Below the pieces are notes generated by a model that was not told the DNA's origin, searched no databases, and saw nothing but the letters and a program-made list of their open reading frames with translations. A stretch of DNA of 64,000 bases from Yamagishiella unicocca (lineage: Eukaryota; Chlorophyta; Chlorophyceae; Chlamydomonadales; Volvocaceae). Both the position numbers and the translations under genes were made by a program. The stretch is taken from NCBI GenBank assembly GCA_003116995.1, contig BDSL01000086.1, positions 124,001 to 188,000 of the forward strand. The letters run 5' to 3'. Below, piece after piece: positions 51,501-61,966 of this stretch; position 1 is the stretch's first letter, and each line of letters opens with the position of its first letter.

Positions 51501-54500
51501 TGCTGTGCAGCTCCGCTCTGGCCCCGGACGGGTTCGCAGTGACGGCGGCGCGGCGCGCGGGGGCCGCCGTACACCAACACCTGGTGGCGGTGTACGGCAT
51601 GCGTACGGCACATGTGGATCAGGCGGCCGTGTGGACCCTGATTCCGGAGCCCCGGCGCAGCGCCCGGGTCCTAGCCCAGTCGCTGGCGATACGGGAGAGG
51701 CCGCACCCCCCGCCCCCGGGGGCCGCCGACCCCCAACTGAAGGTGGTGGACGGCTCTGCCGCCTCCGCATTACCCGCTGGTAAGCTTTGTAAATGAGTGC
51801 TGGGGGGACGGCCAGGGTGGGGAGATGGCAAGGAAAACCCGTGTACGAAAGAAAAAACCCCATGGAGGTGGGGGGCTCCCCCGTGCGTGGTCGGGGAAGC
51901 GCCGGTGGGCGGGCTCGCGGGTGGGTGAGGAGAGTTGGGCGGTTGGGGTTCGGTGAAGACACTTGTGGCGCAGGACGCAAGGAACGTACCACATCCAACG
52001 CAACCACACAACCAACACAACCGCAACCACCAAGGTGTTGAATTCCACCGGAGGGCGGTTGGGCCAGCCCCTTGCCGCCCCTGTGCCCTGAGAAACTCAA
52101 CTCAAAACCCTGTGCCCAGCATCCTGCATCCCCAACTGACTGACTCACTCACTAACTGCGGCCTCTCCCTTTCTCCCCGGCTCACTCACTCACTCATCGG
52201 CCGCAGCGCATCTCGCCGACACCAATGAGCCGGCGGGTGCTCACAATGTGTGTACGGAGCAGGATCCAGATCCCCGGCGGCTCAAGGCGCCTCAACTGCG
52301 GTCCTGGCCGCAATTCCCGCCCGCCTCCCCGCCCAGCGCCCCACCGCCCCAGCGCCTGCTGCCGGGCGTGAGCCGCGAGCTGTCCTCGTCGCCGAGGCGG
52401 ATGGCGCTGGGGTCGCTGCGGCCCCGCCCCGGAGACTACATCGCCGTCCTGATCATGGCGTACTGCGAAATGGTGGGTGGCTGGCTGGCCTGGCGGGCTG
52501 GCTTTTGTGTAGCGGAATGGGTCGACAGCGGTAGCTCGGTTGGCTGCTGCGGTCCACATCCGCTCTGCCTGGGGTGTCGGCTGCCACGAGCTGGATCTCA
52601 CCCTCCCCAGCCAGCGATGTGAGCCACCTCACACCGCACACCTCACACCGCACACCGCAAGCCCCCACGCCCCACCTGCACCGCCGTGCCGTGCCGCTGC
52701 TTCCTCTGACCGCCAGCCCGCCCTCCCTGGACCTCCCTCCCCTGCCTCTTGGACCGCCTTCTCTGGACCTTGCCCCCTGGACCTCCCTCCCTGGGCTTCC
52801 GTCTGGACATCCTTTCACGGACCCCCCTCCCTGGACCTCTCTTCCTGGACTTCCCTCACTGCCTTCCCAGGGCGACCTGGCTTCCCTCATGTCCCAGACC
52901 TACAACCCCTTCCGCCCCAACCGCCGCTGGCCGCCGTACATGGCCGCCCGCGCGGTCCTGCGCTGCGCGCGCGAGGTCGCTGCCGCCCTGGCGCACCTGC
53001 ACCGCCGGGGGATCGTGCACGGAGCCGTCAAGCCCACCAACGTGCTGCTGGTGCCGGCGCGGGGGGACATGCGCCGCTTCCAAGTCAAGGTGTGTGGGTC
53101 GGTCGGTCGGTGGTGGGTGGGTCCGTCGGTTGGTGGTTGGTGGTTGGTGGTGTAGTTGATCGGTTTGTCGGTAGTTCAAGGGGTGGTCAGGGCAGCCTGC
53201 GGGTCCGCCTCGTCCCCTCCCCCGGCTGCGCCGTCGCTCCCTCGGTGTGTCGTACTGCCGCCACCTTGGTGGCAGAACCCACGTCCGGGCTGCTCCGCAC
53301 GCTTCCTCGTCCCCTCCCCTCTTGCCCCCTGCCCCACCCCCCTGCCTCTTCTCCGGTCCAGCCGCCGGCTTGCTTCTGGCCCCCTGCCCCCCTGCCCCCT
53401 CCCTCCCAGCTAGCTGACGCCTGCTTCTCAGGCACCTCGCTGGTGGACGGCAGCGGCTCCGGCCCCGCAGCTGCCAACGCCGCCCTGCTGTACTGCTCCC
53501 CGGAGGCCCTGCGCCACGGCCCCTCCCTCCAGGCAGACGTGTGGGCCTTCGGCATGCTGCTGCTGGCGATGGTTTCGACGCCGGAGCCGCCCTTTGCGGG
53601 GGAGCCCATCGGTGAGCGCGCCTTCCCTCCGCCCCCTTCCCCCTCCCGACCCACGGGTCTCCTCCCATACCCTCTCCGCGGCCTCACCTGGCCGCCTCGA
53701 GGTCACCGGCACCGGCACCGGTGCCCACATCCGCCTCTCCCCGCTCCACAAGCCCCACTCAACCAGCCTCTCCCCTCCGTACCGACCTCCGGATTTAGGG
53801 TCCCAGCATGCAATCCCAAACGTGTGTACCAAACGTTCATAATCGGTTTCATACTCCACTTCAGACCCTCCTCATACCCTCCACACCGCCCTCCCCGCCC
53901 TCCCAGTCCCCGCGCTGCTCCGTATCGCCGAGCAGTCCTACCGCCCTCCCTGGCCCCGGCCCTGTCCCGCGGGTCACCACGCGGCGCTGCTGCAGTCACT
54001 GTACGAACGGTGCACTCGGGCGGACCCGGAGGAGCGGCCCACGGTTGAGCAGGTGGGGGGAGGGGATGCTGCATGCACGACACTGTCCCAATCTGAACAA
54101 AGAGTTTCTATTAGTGAATTAGTTCCTTCTGATGTTTTAAAAAAATGCCTTATTCACCAGTTCATTAGAACCGGTCATCACGCACGTCATCACTCGCATC
54201 ATCATCACTCACACGTCATCACTCACACGTCATCACGCACGTCATCACTCACACGTCATCACTCACACGTCATCACTCACACGTCATCACGCACATCATC
54301 ACTCACACGTCATCACTCACACGTCATCATCACGCACGTCATCACTCACATCATCATCACCCAGTCATCATCACTCACACGTCATCACTCACACGTCATC
54401 ACGCACGTCATCACTCACACGTCATCACTCACACGTCATCACGCACGTCATCACTCACACGTCATCACTCACACGTCATCATCACGCACGTCATCACTCA

Positions 54501-55017
54501 CATCATCATCACCCAGTCATCATCACTCACATCGTCATCACCCATGTCATCACCCACGTCAGGTGGCGATCAGCGCTCCCCTGTCGCTCACCCCCTCCGC
54601 CTGTGAATCAAAACGTTCCCCGCGCTACCTCCTAGGCTACGAGCTTCCCTCACCCACCCCCTTCTGCGCCCTCCCGGACCGCTCCGTGTACGACAGATCT
54701 ACGTGGACTTGCGCGCGATTGAGGCGCAGGTCCGCACGGGCAAGCGCCACGGCTGGGGCGGGTCGGCGGTCCCGGGGGCCTCTCCGCCGCCGCCTTCCGG
54801 TGGCGGCACCGGCGCAGCGGGTCGGGCTGGAGCAGCCGCAGCAGCGGGGCCGGCGGACAGGACCGAGGGAGGCCCAGCCGCAGCTGCCGGGCCTTATGGC
54901 GAGCACTCCTTCCCCCTCTCCACCCGGTCGGCCTGGTCGGGGGACTTCTCGTCTCCTCTTACACGGCAGCACAACGGCGCCACCGACTCTGCATCGCCGG
55001 AGCTCCACCGCATGTGA
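48587..55017 (+). CDS. TKL-type protein kinase homologue, predicted pseudokinase, with an 830-residue disordered N-terminus
   Basis: Seven exons in phase: 48587-51086, 51468-51779, 52207-52472, 52871-53089, 53410-53611, 53907-54052 and 54697-55017; 1321 residues. The first exon encodes MMRRFLACCLPVKHG (a Cys pair that could be palmitoylated) and then Ser/Gly/Ala/Thr-rich disordered sequence with a GTAA repeat (50212-50332). The kinase fold starts at TWRGLPVAVKVL, with the beta-3 Lys but no GxGxxG loop before it. The catalytic loop is HGAVKPTN, where related TKL kinases have HGDLKPxN, so the catalytic Asp is Ala. The DFG position reads DAC. YCSPEAL, DVWAFGMLLLAM and DPEERPTVEQ are preserved. 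TKL/RLK-like kinases are a large expanded family in volvocine algae; without the catalytic Asp this one is more likely a scaffold or regulator. Confidence 0.8.
50212..50332 (+). repeat. 12-bp coding repeat GGGACTGCGGCT in the TKL-like gene
   Basis: About ten tandem copies of a 12-bp unit, in frame, encode repeated Gly-Thr-Ala-Ala within the disordered N-terminal region. Confidence 0.9.
51829..51862 (-). repeat. Short intronic repeat family, diverged copy
   Basis: On the minus strand the order GGGGTTTTTTC, CGTACACGGGTTTTCCTTG resembles the blocks of copy 3 at 61184-61224. It lies in an intron of the TKL-like gene. Similarity is weaker than among the other copies. Confidence 0.4.
54175..54560. 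repeat. CATCACTCACACGT satellite in the last TKL intron
   Basis: About 390 bp of CATCACTCACACGT and CATCACGCACGT units, including a larger unit of about 140 bp present twice (compare 54300-54365 with 54465-54530). It occupies most of the intron before the last exon. Confidence 0.9.
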
Positions 55018-58000
55018 GACGAGGCCACCGCCTTGTGGTGGGGCAGCCAGCAGCGGCAGCGGCAGCGACAGAGGCAGTACTGTCGCCGGCGACTTAAAAG
55101 AGGCGCTTCGTGCGCTGCACGCAGCAGCATATGTGTGAAGCAATGGATTTCGTTGCTAATGGGTTTCGACCTACCTGAGCCAACAGGGAGGTCGCACAGC
55201 CCGGACCCTGGGCCGGTCACCCCACCCGACCACACCCCACCGCGGCAGCCCTTGCCAGCTGTTGCGGGGGGGGGGGCGGGCGTAGGCCGCGAGCTGCTCC
55301 CGGTGCAGCTGCGACGTGGTGGTGCAATGCTACCAGGTTGATGGAAACGACTGATACGGCTAGATGCCGCGTAGGATGAGTGGACGAGGGCTGCGTGCTG
55401 GTGACCATGATGGTGATGCTGATGATGCTGGTGACGCAGATGATGGCAATGATGTTGATGATGGATATGATGATGGATATGATGATGGAGATCTCTAAAA
55501 GTCGTTTGCTCGCGTGTGGATGTGGTTGTTGCTGCCGCTGCCATGACGTCATGCCACGTCACGCGACGTCACGAGAGCGGCGCCCGCCCTTCCGCCAGCT
55601 CTGTTGCCCGCCGGCTCTCCCGCGTCAACAGCTGCGGTGCTGCCGGCTGGGAGATGACTAGCGTTGCAGCGGTGGGGGCAGTGGCAGTGGGGGATTGCGC
55701 GGTGGGGTGTTGTTGCTGTTCACCTCGGGGGGGGGGGTCGGGTTGCTGGCTGCTGGTCGGGTCCTGCGGCCTCGCGGCGAGGAAGGGGCGACACGGGACC
55801 AGGGCATTGTACTGTACGGCATTGTACGGTGTCTGCGCGGGTGGGTCCGAGGGGCTGGCCAGCGAGGCGCTCGGGGAATGTGTATTGGCGGCGTGTAGGG
55901 TCTTCCCATTTTTGGCCGTTCTACTATGGTTGCTGAGGCGAGGTAATGCATGGCGTGTGCTGGTGTGTGCGGCAGGACTACCAACGGGGTGCTTGCAGGC
56001 GGGTACTCGCGCGCGTGCGATCGGGGGGACCGTACTTGCCAGGGCGGGTACGGCGGGTACGGGATCACGTGGCGCGTGGGACGAGCAGCACCTCGCAGCC
56101 AGGTCGCGAGGCGCCGGTTGCTGACCGGTTGCCCACGTGGAGAGAAGCCCGCGGAGGGTCGGCGAAACAGGGGCCGCACGGAACTCCGGTTGCTGCCGGT
56201 TTTTGTTGCTACCGGTTTTCGTTGTCAACCGTTTTCGTTGCCAACGTTTTCGTTGCTAACGGTTTTCGTTGGCAGGACCAGCGCCAGAGCCGGGGGTGTC
56301 GCGACGCCGGGGTCGCTCCGGTCGCTGCCGGGGTGGTCGCTGCCGGCATCAGAATCAGGATCAGCTCGGCGGAGTGCTACGCATAATGGAAAGCGCGTCT
56401 GACGATGGACGTGTGTCTGTATCGTAATGTTGTCCTGGTCGTTACTGCCTCCCAAGGGGCGGAGCTACTGCCTCCCAAGGGGCGGAGCTACTGCCTCCCA
56501 AGGGGCGGAGCTACTGCCTCCCAAGGGGCGGAGCTACTGCCTCCCAAGGGGCGGAGCTACTGCCTCCCAAGGGGCGGAGCTACTGCCTCCCAAGGGGCGG
56601 ACGCCACGACCCGCGCCCGGGAGCCTTTCAAGTCGATGGTGTCAATATGATGCCGCTATCTACATCGAAAGCAGTGATGCAGAGCCTTATTGTTGGCAAA
56701 TAAACGCATGCATAGGCGGGGAGACGTCGGACGGCTAGGTGCAGAGGCCTGGGAGTGGGTGCAGCGGAGGGGCTGCGATGCAGTTGAGCTGCGCTGGTTG
56801 GGGAGGCGGGGGAAGGCTGGCGGGGGAGGCTCGGGGGGAGTGGCGAGCGAGGTGAAACCCATGGGGACGTCGTACTGGCCAGCTCCCACCAGGCACCATC
56901 CGATTGGAGCATCAAACCCCACACTTCAACCCTGACGAGTCGTCCGTCCCCCTTATGGCGGTGCGGGGCGGGGCGGTGCTGGGCCACCTACAGCTGCGTC
57001 CATGGAAGTGGAGGTGACCGTGGCCGTGATAGTCCGGGCGACGGTGGTGAAATTAGTAAAGGTCAATAAGATTAATACTGTTTTAGGCTTCGAAGCCGTA
57101 CTCGCCTGATCACCAGCTCGAATGCGGGTTTTGTTGTAAGTTGGGGCCTGCACTTTTTGTTGCCGGTGCAGCTGAGGTGGGAGGCATCGGATGTCGGCGC
57201 TGAGGGCTCCTGAGGGCGCCTGAGGAGGGCTCCTGAGGGATCTTCCGAGGAAGGCTCCTGAGGGCTCAAGGGCAAAGCCACGGCCAAGGAGATATTAGTG
57301 AGTGCATGTCGCCTTGCGGTCCCCCCAGGCTCCCCTACCTGTCAGTATGGTTGCAATCCGGGATGCCGTGGTGGCTACTGAAGTGGCGGTGTAGCGGCAG
57401 TGGCACAAGGCCGTATCGCAAGCAGCAGGCTACTCGTAGCGCAGCGGCGAGAGGAGGGTTGTGGAACGCGGGCCGCGTATCCACCAGGTTTGTTGGCCGC
57501 TGGCGGCGGTGGTGCTTCGGTTATGGGGGCGTACGGTGCGGCGGCAGGGGGAGCGGCTCCTAGGACTTGAGGCCTTCATGGTTACATTACACTTCCGGCA
57601 ACAGCGGCCACTCGTTTGTCTAAGCATGGAGCGGGGCCAATAACCAGGAACGCCTAGGGTTGTTCTACAATCGATTTTTCGTGTATCTTTGTGTATCTCA
57701 AAAGCAATGTGTGCTTCTCTGTGGCGGAGCCGAAATGTGTTTTCGCAGCCGGCGGCCCCTGGCCCCCGGAGCAGTTCCGCTCAGGGGGGCCTCCTCCCTG
57801 TGGGTCCCGCATGCATCGTCGTCGTCGTTTTCTGTTGCTGCTGAAGCTACTGGCCTGCAAGTGGTCGAGATCAATGTGGCCATGTAGCGGTCTAGGGGTT
57901 AGGGGAGCGGCCGCCGCCCACCGCACGACCGACCTGCGGGTTTCCACTCAACCCCTCGTGGGGAGATTGGCTCGAGGTAGTGCGGCTGGCTGTCTGGCTG

Positions 58001-58156
58001 GCATGTGGTGGTGCGGCGGCGGCGGTGGTAGTGCGGTGCGGTGGTGCTTCCATGGCGCCTATGTCCTTTAGGCATTTGCGAGGGACGTTGTGATTTACAT
58101 ATTATAGCGGGCGGGATGGTTATGGATGCCTCGCTGTTCTTGTCCATTCATACGCA
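55018..58156. other. Intergenic region with minisatellites
   Basis: No supported gene in about 3.1 kb. It contains GATGATG-rich sequence at 55400-55495, CGGTTTTCGTTG repeats at 56190-56275, and the 23-bp array annotated separately. ORFs of up to about 220 codons are compositional. Confidence 0.45.
56443..56602. repeat. 23-bp minisatellite, seven copies
   Basis: Seven near-perfect copies of a unit containing ACTGCCTCCCAAGGGGCGGA stand in intergenic DNA. Confidence 0.96.
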
Positions 58157-59059
58157 TTATGCCAGTGCTGGCGCTCGCGTCACCGTGCTGCCGCTGGTGG
58201 CGCGAGACGGCTCGTCGCTGCGCTGCCGGCCGGTGGGTCCACGCTTGTCGGGGTAAGAATGAGGGAGGCCACCATCGTCCCTACACGCTAGATTGTCAGC
58301 GAACATCGATAGTTTTAAGCGTCCCCAACTCTCTTTCACCATAATGGTGACAGAGCAGGCTGGCCGACCTTGCTCATAATCATAGCTTTGAGATGAATCG
58401 AATGGCTGCATGAAGACGGTTGGTACGGTGGTTGCATTGCGCATGTTGTACTGTCGTAATGCTGGACAGTGCCGAAGACGTGAATAATGAGGATTCGGGA
58501 TGATCGACTGATGTCTTCTCCATAGGCTTAGATGGTAGTTCGAAGGGGTCCGCGTCAACTCGTGTGGCACCGCCTTCTGGATATAGTAACCGCTGTTTGT
58601 TAACCCTACGTGGTGATGATCCCGCGGCGGACCCTGCAGCCCGTCGGACCGCGCGTCCTGCCCACCCATGCCAACCACCACCCGGACCGCGCGTCCTGCC
58701 CACCCATGCCAACCACCACCCACTAGTACCAACTGGACCACAATCGCCCACAGCACCGTCGTCTTAAGTGCGCACCAGTCAGAGCGTGAAGGCTCCGTCG
58801 GCAGCAGGGAGAAACCGGGTAGGACACAGTGCGCAGGGATACCGTGAGGAATCGCAGGATCGACATGGACGCTGCAGGCACCTTGCGCGTGCGCACGACG
58901 GGAGCCAGCTCGAAGCTTGACAGGGGCCAGGGAGCCGCCTCGAACAAAACTGAACATATACGTCGGCACCCGTGGGAGGTGAGACATGGTGCATGCCGTA
59001 CTACACAGCAACAAGACCAACAACGGACAAACCGCAACACAGATCTTGACCTTAGCCAT
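58157..59059 (-). CDS. Possible secreted protein ORF, unknown
   Basis: A single open frame of about 300 codons begins MAKVKICVAVCPLLVLLLCS, a textbook signal peptide (basic start, hydrophobic core, small residues before CT). The rest has no recognisable domain. A 38-bp tandem duplication (58647-58722) falls inside it. Codon use is mixed, no intron can be defined, and the true product may be shorter or spliced into another frame, so this is only a candidate. Confidence 0.25.
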   Translation of the reverse strand: MAKVKICVAVCPLLVLLLCSTACTMSHLPRVPTYMFSFVRGGSLAPVKLRAGSRRAHAQGACSVHVDPAIPHGIPAHCVLPGFSLLPTEPSRSDWCALKTTVLWAIVVQLVLVGGGWHGWAGRAVRVVVGMGGQDARSDGLQGPPRDHHHVGLTNSGYYIQKAVPHELTRTPSNYHLSLWRRHQSIIPNPHYSRLRHCPALRQYNMRNATTVPTVFMQPFDSSQSYDYEQGRPACSVTIMVKESWGRLKLSMFADNLACRDDGGLPHSYPDKRGPTGRQRSDEPSRATSGSTVTRAPALA

Positions 59060-59278
59060 GCTGTCAGTACATGCAAGGCATAGTCTGAGGTGTATCACCT
59101 TTGCAGCCGCGTGTATTCCAATTAGAGGCCAAGGAACTCACCCATCGCGACATTTTGACGCCGTGTTTGTAGTTTGACTTCCTTTCCCCTGAATGAGTCC
59201 TTCCAAAGCAGCCAGAACACTTGTTTAGCGGCGCCATTACCTGCCCAGGAAGCCGGGTGACTTGAGGCAATTTAAGAC

Positions 59279-61241
59279 ATGGAGTTCGACTTTGAAGAAA
59301 GCATTGACGGTGAGATTAGGGAACATTTCAATCATCTTGCCCCTTACAAATATACCAAGATTTGCTTGGGCATACATACCCCGAAGTCGTCGAGGCGCAT
59401 CACACACACGGTTCACTGTGCGCTACAGGAATGCCGCAAGACGGCATACCTCCAGATCGGCAGTTGATACCACAGCAAGGTGACCTGCGGGGGCAAGGTG
59501 GGTGTTGGCGGCGCCACCTTCCCCTTCCGCTGGCCCCGACTCCTTTGGCGGTGTCCTTGACTGTGCTCGGCGTGACATAATCCTACAGGGTCACACGACA
59601 TGGGAGGGGAAAAGCCAGCCGGCCTGATGGATCCTGGACGAGCAATTGACGGCGCCGTGCAGCAGCAGCAACAGCAGCAGACCCTGCTGCCGCCGGCGCT
59701 TCCACCGGCGCAGCAGCCCACCCCTCCCAGCAATCAATCCTTGCGTGAGGCGCGAGAAGCGGGCGGACAGGTCTACATCGCCAACCTGACCTGGTGGACC
59801 ACCGACGTGGATGTGGAGGCGGTGTGCAGCTCCTTCGGCCCCGTCAGCGGGCTGCAGTTCGTAGAGGACCGGTCCACGGGCCGCTCCAAGGGCGCAGTCC
59901 TCGTGGAATTTGCGGACCCTGAGGCGGCGGCGCGTTGCAAGGAGCAGCTGTCGGGGTGGGTGCGGGGTTCCGCTGCTGGCTGGGTGCGGTGGGGCTGGCG
60001 GCAGAGCGGCCAGCCGACAGCTGTGACACCGCAGCTGCTGGACTTCAAGGCGGCTGTACAGAGGGGGTGCCAGGCATGCGGCTTGACCTTCAAGGCGGGT
60101 CGCAATCCGCGGCCGGGCGGAGGCCGGGTATGGTTGGGCGGAGGGCCGGGGGTGGAAACCCATATACCTCGTCTGTCTGCCTGCCTGTCTGTGTGTGTGT
60201 CTGTCGTCACGGGAGCCCCCCCTGCCCCGCCCCTACAGGAAGCCCGTCAACGGCCGCAGCTGCGTTGTGACGTTCGCTGGCAGCAGCAGCAGCAGCGGTG
60301 GTGGCGGCGGCGGCGGCAAGGCGGGTCCATCCAACCGCTCTGGAGGGCCCATGCCGCCCCCCGGCATGCCGCTTCCGCCCCCGGGGCCTCCAGGGATGGG
60401 GATGGGCATGGGGCAGGGGCAAGGGGAGGGGCGCGGCGGCGGACGCGGTGGCTACGGCGGCCGGGGAGGGCGGGGGGGACGAGGGGGCAGGGGGGGAGAT
60501 CGCGGCGATCGGGGCGGCGGCGGCGACCGAGGTGGCGGCGGTGGCGGTGGGTACGGCGGGCCTCAGGGTCCCATGCCACAGGACATGGGGCAGTCTATGG
60601 GCATGCCGCCGATGGGACCCGGCATGGGTATGGGCGGCATGTCCCACCCTCACGCGGGCGGCGGCTTCCTGGGCGCCATGGGCGCGGGGCCGCTGGGGCT
60701 GCTGCCCGCCATGCTGGGCGGCGTGGGCGTCGGCATGGGCGGCGTGCCGGGCGGCATGGGCGGCATGCAAGGTCACCATGGTATGGGCGGACCCGTGGGT
60801 CACCATGGACACCCTATGGGCGGGCCCGGAGGCCACTTCATGCCAGGTGCGCGGGTGGTCCGGGTCGGAGGAGGGTGAGGAGGATGGTGTGCTGGTGGGG
60901 GCATCAGGGGGGGGGCAGGGGGGCTTCTCAAAACCGGGTTGAGAGAGCTGGAAGGGATTGAAGGGATTGGAATGACCCGCGTGCGGTGGCTGGAGCCGGC
61001 AGCCAGCCCCTACGGTCTACCATACACAGGCACGGGTAACACCATGTGTACGGCCTTATGTGCAGCCCTCTAGACGTATGGCACCCGGCCATGCCGCCTC
61101 CGTCGCGCCGCATCGCCTGCTCCCTCCCCCCACTGCGCCTCCCCCTTCTGCCTCCCTCGCCCCATCTGCCTCCCCTCCCCCCCGCAAACGTTTTTTCGGA
61201 CATCCACGGGTTTCCCTCGAATCCCCCCCGCAGACATGTGA
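59279..61241 (+). CDS. CPSF6/CFIm68-like RRM protein
   Basis: Exons 59279-59309, 59589-59955 and 60239-60846 join in phase, with a short last exon probably at 61234-61241 (GDM then stop). The product begins MEFDFEESIDG, has a Gln run, then an RRM with RNP2 VYIANL and RNP1 RSKGAVLVEF. The segment ANLTWWTTD is the signature of CFIm68/CPSF6, a subunit of cleavage factor I that chooses mRNA 3' ends. After the RRM comes a disordered tail: GGRGG repeats (RGG box), then Met/Gly/Pro-rich sequence. The usual RS domain of animal CPSF6 is not seen. The C-terminus is uncertain: alternative acceptors give longer ends, and failure to splice gives a stop at 60878. Confidence 0.85.
61184..61224 (+). repeat. 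Short intronic repeat family, copy 3
   Basis: Plus strand CAAACGTTTTTTCGG, ACATCCACGGGTTTCCC, TCGAATCCC, just before the last acceptor of the CPSF6-like gene and on its sense strand. Confidence 0.75.
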
Positions 61242-61493
61242 GCCCACCGGCGAGGCTGCCTGGACGACGACGCCTGGAAGGCTGGCGCTGACGACTCATC
61301 GCGTCCGCAGCACGTCCAGCGCGGAGGAGGAGGGCGCCCGCACGCGATGACTCGCTACCGGCGACCCGCTCGCGGGAGGGCTGTGTGAGGCAGGGTAGCC
61401 CCCCCCCGCCTCACTGCGCGCACCGCCTCACTACTCCAACCCACGCCGCTGCCGCCCTGGCTGCGAGGGGTTCTAGCTACCGCTGTGCTCTGC

Positions 61494-61498
61494 TGTAA
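61494..61498 (+). terminator. TGTAA, candidate poly(A) signal of the CPSF6-like gene
   Basis: It lies about 250 bp after the proposed stop at 61241. Confidence 0.4.
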
Positions 61499-61756
61499 CG
61501 ACACGTTTCAAGCTGCTGCCCGCCTCGACCCGCTTACGACTGCAGCGGTGCACCACACGTTCATGTCCATAACCACAGCCGGCATCCCGGGGGGGTGGCT
61601 GCACGCTGCTGGGGCAGGGGCGCTGGGAGGGGTCCCTACGTGTGCCTGCGGCTGTGTGCAGGGGACGAGGGGAGACATGTGACGTGCCTTACCCCCCTGC
61701 TGCAGTTGTGGGGCATTCGGACTGAGGGCTCGTTGCCACAGTGCAATGTATGTATG

Positions 61757-61761
61757 TTACA
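61757..61761 (-). terminator. TGTAA (minus strand), candidate poly(A) signal of the SH3 gene
   Basis: TTACA on plus lies about 205 bp after the SH3-gene stop at 61967. The two convergent genes are therefore separated by roughly 260 bp between their candidate signals. Confidence 0.45.
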
Positions 61762-61966
61762 TGACATGAGGACCCCAGCCACCCAGTCACCGCACCGCAC
61801 CCCACCCACGGCGCCCTGCCCCGCTGCTGCTGCGGCTGCTCGGCTGCACCACGGCTGCTCCGCTTCCACCGCAGCCTCACTCCAGAGGCGCATCCAAGCG
61901 GCCCTAATGCCCTTCGCGATCACTGCCGCTGCCGCCTCGAAGCCACTGCCGCTGCGCGCCGTGCAC

